From contig NZ_JOHO01000060.1 in NCBI RefSeq assembly GCF_000719705.1, positions 1 through 42,649 of the forward strand: a stretch of 42,649 nt of DNA, given 5' to 3'. Both the position numbers and the translations under genes were made by a program. The DNA comes from Streptomyces sp. NRRL S-350 (lineage in GTDB: Bacteria > Actinomycetota > Actinomycetes > Streptomycetales > Streptomycetaceae). This document shows, piece by piece, positions 25,886 to 33,707 of the stretch. The notes beneath the pieces are model-generated. The model did no database searches, was not told the origin of the DNA, and saw nothing but the letters and a program-made list of their open reading frames with translations. The first letter of the stretch is position 1, and every line of letters begins with the position of its first letter.

Positions 25886-27529
25886 GTGCACGAGGAGCAA
25901 CCGGAAACCGGCCGGTCCCGGGTGGAGTCGGCTCCGGGTGTCCCGCGACAGCACGGCCGCCGGGCCGCCGAGGCAGCCGGGGCCCCGGCCGGGGAGGGCC
26001 GCGGGGAGGGCCGCGGGGAGACCCGCGGGGAAGGCCGCGGGGAGACCCGCCGCCGGGCGGCCGCCCTCGCCAAACGGCACCGGCGCCGACGGGTGCTCAA
26101 GTGGACGGCCGGGACCGGTGCCCTGGTCATGGTCGCGGGCTGCGGCGGGGCGTACTACCTGTACCGGCACTTCAACGACAACCTGACCTCCGTCAAGGTC
26201 CAGCTGGGCGACGAGGCACAACGCCCCCGGGCCGCCGGGGACGCGCTGAACGTCCTGGTGATCGGCACCGACAGCCGGGAGGGCCTCGGGCGCGAGTACG
26301 GCGACGAGGGCAGTGCCGGGCACGCCGACACCACGCTGCTCTTCCACATCGCCAAGGACCGGTCCAACGCGACGGTGGTCAGCCTCCCGCGGGACCTGAT
26401 GGTGCCGATCCCGGAGTGCCAGACTCCCCAGGGGAAGAAGATCCCGGGCTCGTCGCGGGACATGTTCAACAACAGCCTCGGCCAGGACGGGCGCGACGCG
26501 GGCTGCACCTGGAAGACCCTCGAGAAGGCCACGGGGATCCGGGTCGACCACTTCGTGCAGGTCAACTTCGAGGCGGTGAAGACCCTCTCCTCCGCGGTCG
26601 GCGGCGTCGAGGTCTGCGCGGCCAAGAACATCGACGACGAGGGCTCCCACCTCAAGATGACCAAGGGCCGGCACGTCGTCCAGGGTGAGGAGGCGCTGGC
26701 CTTCGTCCGTACCCGGCACGCCGTCGGGCAGGGCGGTGACCTCACCCGGATCCCGCTGCAGCAGCAGTTCATCAGCTCGATGATCCGCAAGATCAAGAGC
26801 GACGACACCCTGACCAGCCCGACCAAGCTCTACAAGCTCGCGGACGCGGCCACCAAGGCGCTCACCGTGGACTCCGGCATCGGCAGCGTGGACAAGCTCA
26901 AGGACCTCGCACTGGACATCAGCAAGGTGGACACCAAGAACATCACCTTCACCACCGTGCCCGTCCTGGACGACCCCAAGGACGTCAACCGGCTCGTGCT
27001 CAAGCAGCCGGACGCCGGGCAGCTGTTCGCGATGATCGCGGGCGACCGCTCGCTGACCGGGACGGCCACCCCGCCCGCGCCCGAGGGCTCCGCCGCGGCC
27101 ACCCCCGCCCCGGCCGCACCTGCCCCGGCCACCCCCGGCGCCACCACCCCGGCGGTGGACGCCAAGGGCGTCCAGGTGACGGTGCGCAACGGCAGCGGCA
27201 GGCGCGGGCAGTCCGGGCCGACCGTGGACAAGCTCAAGGCGAAGGGCTTCGCCCTGGCCGCGGTCGGCAGCGACGCACCGGTCGCGGCGGCCACCACGGT
27301 GTCCTACCCGGCCGGGCAGGAGGCCGCGGCCGACGCGCTGGCCGCCGCCCTCGCGCTGCCGGGCGGCGCCGTCCGGCCGGGCGCGAGGACGGACCCGAAG
27401 GGCGGGCTGCTGCTGGTGCTCGGCAAGGACGTCCTGGCTGCGCCCACCGCCCCGGCGGCGGCGCCGACGGAGGCACCCGAGGACCTCCAGCGGGTGCAGG
27501 CGGACGACACCGACGTCTGCGCCAAGTGA
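25886..27529 (+). CDS. LCP family protein with C-terminal LytR_C domain (second copy)
   Basis: A 547-residue LCP protein. The cytosolic N-terminus (1-70) contains five four-residue repeats GEGR/GETR (36-55) then a run of Arg. The transmembrane helix is at 71-92. The LCP domain (about 110-360) shows NVLVIGTDSREGLG, ADTTLLFHIAKDRSNATVVSLPRDLMVPIPE, IRVDHFVQVNFEAVKTLSSAVGGVEVC and ALAFVRTRHAVGQGGDLTRIPLQQQF. After a Pro/Ala linker comes a LytR_C domain (about 430-520, VQVTVRNGSGRRGQSGPTVDKLKAKGF). The GTG at 25886 with AGGGGA five bases upstream is chosen over the far longer open frame. Role: ligation of secondary wall polymers. Confidence 0.93.
   Translation: MHEEQPETGRSRVESAPGVPRQHGRRAAEAAGAPAGEGRGEGRGETRGEGRGETRRRAAALAKRHRRRRVLKWTAGTGALVMVAGCGGAYYLYRHFNDNLTSVKVQLGDEAQRPRAAGDALNVLVIGTDSREGLGREYGDEGSAGHADTTLLFHIAKDRSNATVVSLPRDLMVPIPECQTPQGKKIPGSSRDMFNNSLGQDGRDAGCTWKTLEKATGIRVDHFVQVNFEAVKTLSSAVGGVEVCAAKNIDDEGSHLKMTKGRHVVQGEEALAFVRTRHAVGQGGDLTRIPLQQQFISSMIRKIKSDDTLTSPTKLYKLADAATKALTVDSGIGSVDKLKDLALDISKVDTKNITFTTVPVLDDPKDVNRLVLKQPDAGQLFAMIAGDRSLTGTATPPAPEGSAAATPAPAAPAPATPGATTPAVDAKGVQVTVRNGSGRRGQSGPTVDKLKAKGFALAAVGSDAPVAAATTVSYPAGQEAAADALAAALALPGGAVRPGARTDPKGGLLLVLGKDVLAAPTAPAAAPTEAPEDLQRVQADDTDVCAK
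25991..26050 (+). repeat. 12-bp coding tandem repeat (GEGR/GETR), five units
   Basis: Units begin at 25991, 26003, 26015, 26027 and 26039 and vary only at positions that switch Gly-Arg to Thr-Arg or a silent base. They encode alternating acidic and basic residues in the cytosolic N-terminus of the second LCP protein. Confidence 0.9.
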
Positions 27530-27680
27530 CCACCGCGATACCGGGGTTCCGTCCGCCTCGCGGTACCGCCCGCCGGTCCGGGGACCGCCGGTGGCCGTCC
27601 CCCTCGGCCGTCCCGATGCGCGCCGACGACAGCGGGCGGGCGGGCGCGGCGGGCCGGCTCCGGGAGCACGGCCCCGCGCG

Positions 27681-28721
27681 TCAGCCGGCCTTCGAGAGCA
27701 CGTCCTTCGAGGACGGGCCGATGCTGCCGATCACCCTGCGCGCCAGCGAGCGCGGCGAGGTGAGGAAGCCGAAGCCCCAGCTGAGGTGCATGGTCGCGAA
27801 CGCCACCGGCAGCATCGCCCGCGCCTTGAACGACAGGCCGCGGCCCTCGGAGACGGCACCGCCGACGATGCCCAGCAGGTAGGCGGCGGGCACGGCGAGG
27901 AAGGCCGGGTGGACGGCGGCGCCGAGCACCAGCCCGAGGGTGACCGCCAGCAGGGCCGTCGGCGGGGCGAGGTAGCGCAGGTTGACCGAGCCCCGGTGGT
28001 AGCGGGTGACCACCCGGCGCCAGCGGCCGTAGTCCTTGTACTGCTTGGCCAGCGCCCGCACCGAGGGCCGGGGCCGGTACGTCACCTTGAGCTGGGGGGT
28101 GAACCAGACCAGGCCGCCGTCCTGGCGGATCCGGTAGTTGAGCTCCCAGTCCTGGGCGCGGATGAACTCCTCGTTGTAGCCGCCGAGCTTCTCCAGCACC
28201 TCCCGCCGGAAGACCCCGAGGTAGACGGTGTCCGCCGGTCCGGCCAGGCCGCCGGTGTGGAAGGCCGCGTTGCCGACGCCGATCTTGGAGGTCATCGCGG
28301 CGGCGACCGCGTGCTCCCACTCGGTCTCGCCCTCGGCGTGCATGATGCCGCCGACGTTGGCCGCCTCCATCTCGCCGAGCAGCCGGACCGCCGTCACGAT
28401 GTAGCCGGGGGTCAGCAGGCCGTGGCCGTCCACGCGCACCACTATCGGGTGGCGGGAACCCCGGATCGCGGCGTTCAGCCCGGCGGGCGTCCGGCCGGTG
28501 GGGTTGCCCACCGTCCGCACCCGCGGGTCCTCGGCCGTCAGTTCGGCCGCGATCTCGTCGGTGCGGTCGGTCGACGGGCCGAGGGCGATCACCACCTCCA
28601 TCGGGCCGGGGTATTCCTGGTCCAGGATGCGGCGGACCGCCGTGCGCAGGTGACGTTCCTCATTGAGCACCGGCATGATCACGGAAACAGCCGGCAGCTC
28701 CTCAGCAGCCTTGGTGTTCAT
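27681..28721 (-). CDS. Glycosyltransferase family 2 protein (ExoA-like)
   Basis: A 346-residue inverting GT-A glycosyltransferase. VSVIMPVLNEERHLRTAVRRI opens the fold, VVIALGPSTDRTDEIAAEL and NPTGRTPAGLNAAI bind the nucleotide sugar, IVVRVDGHGLL carries the DxD-like motif, and GGYNEEFIRAQDWELNYRIRQDGG holds the catalytic base and the (R/Q)xxRW-like region. Two or three hydrophobic helices near 250-330 anchor it in the membrane. It resembles succinoglycan-type ExoA enzymes. ATG 28721 (MNTKAAEELPAV) is chosen; an upstream in-frame TTG at 28730 is the alternative. It converges on the second LCP gene, and a role in envelope polysaccharide synthesis is likely from context. Confidence 0.88.
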   Translation of the reverse strand: MNTKAAEELPAVSVIMPVLNEERHLRTAVRRILDQEYPGPMEVVIALGPSTDRTDEIAAELTAEDPRVRTVGNPTGRTPAGLNAAIRGSRHPIVVRVDGHGLLTPGYIVTAVRLLGEMEAANVGGIMHAEGETEWEHAVAAAMTSKIGVGNAAFHTGGLAGPADTVYLGVFRREVLEKLGGYNEEFIRAQDWELNYRIRQDGGLVWFTPQLKVTYRPRPSVRALAKQYKDYGRWRRVVTRYHRGSVNLRYLAPPTALLAVTLGLVLGAAVHPAFLAVPAAYLLGIVGGAVSEGRGLSFKARAMLPVAFATMHLSWGFGFLTSPRSLARRVIGSIGPSSKDVLSKAG

Positions 28722-29072
28722 CGGGGCCAACCGTACCGGTGCGGACGTGCCTCCGTCTCGTCCCGGTCCGGGCGCCGGAGTGCACCTCGGGGCTCGTCGG
28801 CGGCTCTGTGATCAAGAACACCGGCCTCCCCCGGCGGGGCGGGCCCGGCTCGGGTGGATCCGGTGTCGGTCCGGGGTGGATTCGGAGTGCGTCGCGGGCC
28901 ACCGTGACCACCGCGGCTCCGGGCAGGGCGAGCCGGTTCACCAGGTCACCGGGTGCCGGCCGGACCGGACCGGACCGGACCGGGCACGTGACGCCGCAGG
29001 GGGGGCCGGGTGCTGTGCGCACCCGGCCCCCTGCTCCCCCGGTCTCCCGGCCCGACGCCCCCCGGCGCCGGG
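28722..29072. other. Intergenic region between the glycosyltransferase and the ABC permease
   Basis: These 351 bases hold the ABC exporter terminator (28996-29034), four head-to-tail CGGAC pentamers near 28960-28980, and presumably the glycosyltransferase promoter, for which no convincing -35/-10 pair was found. No short ORF with a plausible start was recognised. Confidence 0.4.
28996..29034 (-). terminator. Hairpin terminator after the ABC exporter operon
   Basis: GGGGGCCGGGTGC (29001-29013) pairs with GCACCCGGCCCCC (29019-29031) around a 5-base loop. The stem extends after a GG bulge with GCA / TGC. It lies 39 bases after the permease stop. Confidence 0.75.
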
Positions 29073-31643
29073 TCAGTCCGTCGCGATGGCCCCGAGGACG
29101 TTCATCCGTCCGGCCCGGAAGGCCGGGACGAGGGCGGCGACCAGGCCGATCACCACCGAGGAGACCAGGGTGACCGCGATCGTGGTGGTGGGGACGGAGA
29201 GCGTCCCGAGGCCCTGGTCCCGCAGGACCCCCTGGGCGGTGACGCCCCAGGCGAGGCCCAGACCGGTGCCGAGGACGGCGCCGAACACCGCGATCACCAC
29301 GGACTCCAGCCGGACCATCCGGCGCAGCTGGCGGCGGGAGAGCCCGATCGCCCGCAGCAGGCCGATCTCCCGGGTCCGCTCGACCACCGACAGCGCCAGC
29401 GTGTTGACCACGCCCAGCACGGCGACCGTGATCGACAGGGCGACCAGGCCGTAGATCAGGTAGAGCAGCGTGTCGATCTGGGACCGCACCAGTTCCTTGT
29501 AGCCGGCCTGGTCCTTGATGGTCAGCTGCGGGTACTCCTTGAGCCCGTCCTGGAGGGCGCTGAGCGTCTTGGCGACGTCGGTGCCGGAGGAGGCCTTCGC
29601 GAAGAACGTCCACACCGGCGGCTGCTCGGCGGCGGGGACCGCCGCAGCCATGGTGTCCATGCCGACGAAGGAGGCGTCGCCGAACAGCCCGCCCTTGGCG
29701 AGGACCGCGCCGACCGGCAGCACCTGGGTGCGGCCCCTGCCGTAGTCGACGGTGACTCGGTCGCCGGTCTTCAGGCCGTGGTCCTTGGCGAAGGCCGCGC
29801 CGATCGCCAGCGAACCGTGCCCGACCGAGTCCACCGCGCCGGAGTCGACGGTCGGCCGGAAGTCGGTGCCGAAGAAGGCGGGCGGCACGGCGACCAGGCG
29901 CGTCTTCGCCGCCTGCCCGTCCGCCGTCCCGACCTTGGCGCCCGGGAAGCCCCGCTGGACGGTGACGTGGTCGATGCCCGGGGTCCGGCGCACGATGTCC
30001 AGCACCTCCGGGGTCACGTCGGTGCGGCCGCCGTCGACGATGTAGTCCACGCCCACCGACCTGTCGATCTGCGAACCGGCCGAGGTGACCGCGGAGGAGC
30101 TGAACACCGCGGAGGCGATCACCAGTGCCAGGCCGATCATCAGCGCGGCAGCGGTGGCGCCGGTACGGCGGGGGTTGCGCATCGCGTTGCGCTGGGCGAG
30201 CTTGCCGGACGGGCCGAACGCCGCCGGCAGCACCGCGCCGAGCACCCGGACGACGGCCGAGGCCAGCAGCGGGCCGAGCACCACGAAGCCGACCAGGGTG
30301 AGCACCACGCCCAGCCCCAGGTACTCGCCGCCGGTGGCCGCCTTCTGCGACCGGGCGCCGAGCACCAGCAGGGCGCCGCCGGCCGCCGTCAGCAGCACGC
30401 CGACGGCCGTACGGACCAGGTTGGCGCGGCCTTCGGCCGGGGTGCCGTGGTCGCGCAGGGCGGCCATCGGCGAGATCCGGCTCGCCCGGCGGGCCGGGAA
30501 CCACGCCGCGACCAGGGTGACCACGATGCCGAGCGCGTAGCCGGCGACGAACACGTCCGGCCCGATCCGCAGGTCGGCCGCCTTGAGGTCCATGCCGATC
30601 GCGTTCATCAGTCTGATCAGGCCGACCGCGACGCCCAGCCCGGCGGCGACCCCGAGGGTCGAGCCGAGCACGCCCAGGATCAGCGCCTCGGCCAGCACCG
30701 AGCCGTTGACCTGCCGGCGGCTGCCGCCGATGGCGCGCAGCAGGCCGATCTCCCGGGTGCGCTGGGCCACCAGCATGGAGAAGGTGTTGATGATCAGGAA
30801 GCCGCCGACGATCGCCGAGACGAAGGCGAAGCCGAGCATCGCGTACTTCATGAAGTCCAGGCCGCTGCCGATCTGCTTGGTGTTCTCGGCCTTCTGCTCG
30901 GCCGCGGTCTTGACCTGGTAGCCGCCGCCGACCGCGGCCACCGCCTCGGCCTTGAGCCGGTCGTTGCTGCGGCTGCCGTCGCCGAACGCCTCGATCGAGG
31001 TGTAGGCGGGCTCGCCGAGCAGCAGCTGCTGGGCGGTGGCGGTGTCCAGGAAGCCGAGCGCCGCGCCCGGGTTGGTGGTGGTGAAGGTGGCGATGCCGGC
31101 GACGGTGAAGTCGTGCCTGCCGGCGGAGTTCTCGACCCGGATCCTGGCGCCGAGGCCGAGCTTGGCCTTCTTCGCGGTGTCCGCGTCCAGCACCAGTTCG
31201 CCGGAGTCCTGCGGCGCGTGGCCGGAGGTGATGGCGACCGGGCTGCGCGGGGTGTCGGTCCAGTTGCCGAGCAGGGTGGGGGCGCCGCTGGTGGGGCCGA
31301 CCAGCTTGTTGGTCGCCGGGTCGACCAGGATCGCGTTGCCGACCATGACCTGGCCGACGGCCTTCTTCACGCCCGGCACGGCGGCGACCCGGTCGGCGAG
31401 CGCGACCGGGACGGTCGGCGGCTTGACGGCGGCCTGCTGCTCCTCGTCCTCGGCCGGCTTGGGCGGCTGGACCGAGACGTCGGAGGCGGTCGCGGCGAAG
31501 AGTCTGTCGAAGGTGCCGGTGGCGGTGTCGGAGAACACCAGGGTGCCGGAGACGAAGGCCACCGACAGCACGACGGCGACGAGCGAGAGCACCATCCGGC
31601 CCTTGTGGGCGAAGAAGCTCCGCAGTGAGGTCTTGAGCAGCAT
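29073..31643 (-). CDS. ABC transporter permease, MacB/FtsX type (two FtsX domains)
   Basis: An 856-residue membrane protein. The first helix is RMVLSLVAVVLSVAFVSGTLVF (about 16-37), followed by a large extracytoplasmic MacB-type periplasmic core domain (about 40-250). The first FtsX domain of three helices spans about 265-390 (MLVAQRTREIGLLRAIGGSRRQV). There are two central helices, a second extracellular domain (about 500-720), and the second FtsX domain (about 730-850, LSVVERTREIGLLRAIGLSRRQLRRM). The duplicated TREIGLLRAIG motif contacts the ATPase. Such exporters act by mechanotransmission and move peptides, lipoproteins or antibiotics. Its start lies 19 bases after the ATPase stop. Substrate unknown. 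Confidence 0.92.
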   Translation of the reverse strand: MLLKTSLRSFFAHKGRMVLSLVAVVLSVAFVSGTLVFSDTATGTFDRLFAATASDVSVQPPKPAEDEEQQAAVKPPTVPVALADRVAAVPGVKKAVGQVMVGNAILVDPATNKLVGPTSGAPTLLGNWTDTPRSPVAITSGHAPQDSGELVLDADTAKKAKLGLGARIRVENSAGRHDFTVAGIATFTTTNPGAALGFLDTATAQQLLLGEPAYTSIEAFGDGSRSNDRLKAEAVAAVGGGYQVKTAAEQKAENTKQIGSGLDFMKYAMLGFAFVSAIVGGFLIINTFSMLVAQRTREIGLLRAIGGSRRQVNGSVLAEALILGVLGSTLGVAAGLGVAVGLIRLMNAIGMDLKAADLRIGPDVFVAGYALGIVVTLVAAWFPARRASRISPMAALRDHGTPAEGRANLVRTAVGVLLTAAGGALLVLGARSQKAATGGEYLGLGVVLTLVGFVVLGPLLASAVVRVLGAVLPAAFGPSGKLAQRNAMRNPRRTGATAAALMIGLALVIASAVFSSSAVTSAGSQIDRSVGVDYIVDGGRTDVTPEVLDIVRRTPGIDHVTVQRGFPGAKVGTADGQAAKTRLVAVPPAFFGTDFRPTVDSGAVDSVGHGSLAIGAAFAKDHGLKTGDRVTVDYGRGRTQVLPVGAVLAKGGLFGDASFVGMDTMAAAVPAAEQPPVWTFFAKASSGTDVAKTLSALQDGLKEYPQLTIKDQAGYKELVRSQIDTLLYLIYGLVALSITVAVLGVVNTLALSVVERTREIGLLRAIGLSRRQLRRMVRLESVVIAVFGAVLGTGLGLAWGVTAQGVLRDQGLGTLSVPTTTIAVTLVSSVVIGLVAALVPAFRAGRMNVLGAIATD

Positions 31644-31662
31644 GGTCGCGTGGTCCCGTCGC

Positions 31663-32451
31663 TCAGCTGGTCCGCTTGCCGTCGAAACGGCGCATGCGTT
31701 CGAGGACGGAGTCGGCGGTGGGGGCGTGCATCTCGTCGACGATCACGCCGTCGGCGAGGAAGAGCACGCGGTCCGCGTAGCCGGCAGCGACCGGGTCGTG
31801 GGTCACCATCACCATGGTCTGGCCCAGTTCGTCCACCGAGCGGCGCAGGAAGGTCAGCACCTCGGCGCCGGCCCGGGAGTCCAGGTTCCCGGTGGGCTCG
31901 TCGCCGAAGATGATCTCGGGGCGGGCGGCCAGCGCCCGGGCCACCGCGACGCGCTGCTGCTGGCCGCCGGAGAGCTGGGTCGGGCGGTGCTTGAGCCGGC
32001 CGGCCAGGCCGACGGTCTCCACCACCTGGTCCAGCCAGGCCTGGTCGGGCTTGCGGCCCGCGATGTCCATCGGCAGCGTGATGTTCTCCAGCGCGTTCAG
32101 GGTCGGCAGCAGGTTGAACGCCTGGAAGATGAACCCGATCTTGTCCCGGCGCAGTCTGGTCAGCTGCTTGTCCTTGAGGCCGGTGATCTCGGTGTCGCCG
32201 ATCCGGATGCGTCCGGCGCTGACCGTGTCGAGCCCGGCCAGGCAGTGCATCAGGGTGGACTTGCCGGAGCCCGAGGGGCCCATGATCGCGGTGAACCGGC
32301 CGCGCTGGATGTCGACGTCGACCGCGTCGAGCGCGGTGACCCTGGTCTCGCCCGAGCCGTACGCCTTGGTGACCTGACGGGCCGAAGCGGCGACGGCGGA
32401 GGCTCCGCCGGGAAGCTGGGGGTCGTACACGGCTGCTGCTGCCGTCGTCAC
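31663..32451 (-). CDS. ABC transporter ATP-binding protein (LolD/MacB type)
   Basis: A 262-residue ATPase. Walker A is GPSGSGKST (58-66), the Q-loop FIFQAFNLLP, the signature LSGGQQQR, Walker B IIFGDEPTGNLDSR, and the switch His MVTHDP. DEPTGNLDS and LPTLNALENITLPM are typical of the LolD/MacB/FtsE subfamily, fitting the downstream FtsX-type permease. The GTG at 32451 has TTAGGAGA six bases upstream, which decides the start. About 22 Ala-rich residues precede the conserved part. It forms an operon with the permease. Confidence 0.93.
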   Translation of the reverse strand: MTTAAAAVYDPQLPGGASAVAASARQVTKAYGSGETRVTALDAVDVDIQRGRFTAIMGPSGSGKSTLMHCLAGLDTVSAGRIRIGDTEITGLKDKQLTRLRRDKIGFIFQAFNLLPTLNALENITLPMDIAGRKPDQAWLDQVVETVGLAGRLKHRPTQLSGGQQQRVAVARALAARPEIIFGDEPTGNLDSRAGAEVLTFLRRSVDELGQTMVMVTHDPVAAGYADRVLFLADGVIVDEMHAPTADSVLERMRRFDGKRTS

Positions 32452-32773
32452 TGGAGTCTCCTAAGGAAGATGCACTCACCCGTCGCCCCCGGCCTCGCGG
32501 GACCGCCCGCCCCGCCGCATGGCGCAGGAGGCGGTCCTCGACCGGGAGTCGGCTCCACCCTCCCGGTGGACGTGGCCACCGGACCCGACGGAACCGGGCC
32601 GCTTCCTGGCGGGCGGGGATGTGTGAACCACGTTAGGAGCGGCCGGCGGACGGCTCGTCATCCGCCGGAATGAAGCCGCTCAACCAGGGTCGTACGGGGT
32701 GCGGGGCGTCTTCCCCTAGGGGTGGCCGCGGCCCGCCTCGGGGACGCCCCGTACGGGCCGCGGCGCCGTTCGC
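32452..32773. other. Intergenic region upstream of the ABC exporter
   Basis: These 322 bases hold a palindrome CCCCTAGGGG (about 32713-32722) and an interrupted inverted repeat GTACGGGG...CCCCGTAC (about 32693-32754), probably the 3' end of the FMN reductase transcript. A -10-like TAACGT on the minus strand near 32634-32629 lacks a good -35. No gene is supported. Confidence 0.35.
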
Positions 32774-33328
32774 TCAGCCGGTCAGCGCCGGTGCGGACAC
32801 CCGCTCCAGCGCGGTGGCGAAGCCCTCCACGACCGGGGACAGCAGGGTTTCCGTCCCGCGCTCCAGCACCGTCGTCCCGTCCTCCCGGGCGGCCACGTCA
32901 CGGTCGAGCACGAACCAGCCCTGGGTGATGTGGCCGGCGCCCATCGAGCTGAGCACCGGGCGCAGCGCGTAGTCCACCGCGAGGACGTGCGCGGGCGAGC
33001 CGCCGGTGGCCAGCGGCAGGACGACCTTGCCCGCGAGGGCGTACTGCGGAAGGACGTCCAGCAGGGCCTTCAACAGGCCCGAGTAGGCGGCCTTGTAGAC
33101 GGGGGTGCCGATGACCACGCCGTCGGCGCGGGCGAACAGCTCGGTGGCGGCGACGATCCCGGGGTGGTCGAAGTCGCCCGACAGCAGCGCGTGCGCGGGC
33201 AGGCTGCGGGCCTCGAGGGGCACGACGTGGTGGCCGCGCTCCGCCAGCAGCGCGTCGACGTGGCGCAGCAGGCGGGTGGTGCGGGAGGTGGGGGACGGGG
33301 AGCCGGAAACGGACAGGACGACGGCCAT
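32774..33328 (-). CDS. NADPH-dependent FMN reductase (SsuE/MsuE-like)
   Basis: A 184-residue flavodoxin-fold protein. The N-terminal phosphate loop is VSGSPSPTSRTTRLLRHVDAL, and GVVIGTPVYKAAYSGLLKALLDVLPQYALAGKVVLPLATGG is the family core that binds flavin and forms the tetramer. Such reductases supply FMNH2 to alkanesulfonate monooxygenases for sulfur scavenging. AGAGGTG lies six bases before the ATG at 33328. A 26-residue cysteine-containing leader ORF lies 121 bases upstream, as expected for a sulfur-responsive gene. No monooxygenase gene is in the window. The SsuE subfamily call is likely but not certain. Confidence 0.87.
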   Translation of the reverse strand: MAVVLSVSGSPSPTSRTTRLLRHVDALLAERGHHVVPLEARSLPAHALLSGDFDHPGIVAATELFARADGVVIGTPVYKAAYSGLLKALLDVLPQYALAGKVVLPLATGGSPAHVLAVDYALRPVLSSMGAGHITQGWFVLDRDVAAREDGTTVLERGTETLLSPVVEGFATALERVSAPALTG

Positions 33329-33362
33329 GGGTTCACCTCTGGCTGGAAGCGGGGCGGCGCTG

Positions 33363-33383
33363 CGCAGCGGGGGAGGCGCTGCG
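33363..33383 (-). promoter_or_regulatory. Hairpin between leader ORF and FMN reductase
   Basis: CGCAGCG and CGCTGCG pair over 7 bases around a 7-base loop on either strand. On the minus strand it lies 35-55 bases before the reductase start and could be one arm of an attenuator that controls the downstream ribosome binding site. No U tract follows. Confidence 0.4.
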
Positions 33384-33449
33384 GTGGGTTGCCGGGGCCC
33401 GACGGGGGGCGCTGCGTCCACGGGACGTGCGGGCTCCGAGGGGCGTGCG

Positions 33450-33530
33450 TCAGCCGCGACAGAGCGAACAGGCCACACCGCTGCGCAGGTCGACGTGCCG
33501 CCGACGCGTGAGTGCCCGACTCCGGTCCAT
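33450..33530 (-). CDS. Cysteine-type leader peptide upstream of FMN reductase
   Basis: A 26-codon ORF, ATG to TGA. The peptide reads MDRSRALTRRRHVDLRSGVA then CSLCRG. The RRHVDLR block followed by a C-terminal Cys pair is the signature of the short leader peptides annotated before sulfur assimilation and sulfonate genes throughout Streptomyces. The reductase start lies 121 bases downstream on the same strand. On the minus strand TTGACC (33568-33563) is followed after 18 bases by TTGCAT (33544-33539), a possible promoter that would place the transcription start within a few bases of the ATG. Regulation by cysteine is inferred. Confidence 0.8.
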   Translation of the reverse strand: MDRSRALTRRRHVDLRSGVACSLCRG

Positions 33531-33707
33531 GCCCGGAATGCAAACACGCTGTGTTCGAGCCGGTCAAGAAACGTTTCGGCAGCCGGAACGCGGAGTGTCG
33601 GGACGTTACGGCGGAACGATCCGGTGCGTGCATCAAAACGGCTACAAGAGGCCTGGTGGGGCCCCCGGGGGGAGTCAGCACGACCGGGGTCGGGCATCCT
33701 CGACGGC

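Noticed and set aside
26101..26688. Plus-strand open frame overlapping the second LCP gene
   Set aside because: A shifted-frame shadow of a well-supported LCP gene with no start signal of its own.
29010..31628. An 872-codon open frame on the plus strand opposite the ABC permease
   Set aside because: A high-GC shadow frame with skewed composition; the minus-strand permease explains the region fully.
33585..33608. GGAAC...CGTTA resembling an extracytoplasmic sigma factor (SigE-type) promoter before the third LCP gene
   Set aside because: The 14-base spacer is shorter than the 16-17 expected, so it is not called even though an envelope gene would be a plausible target.
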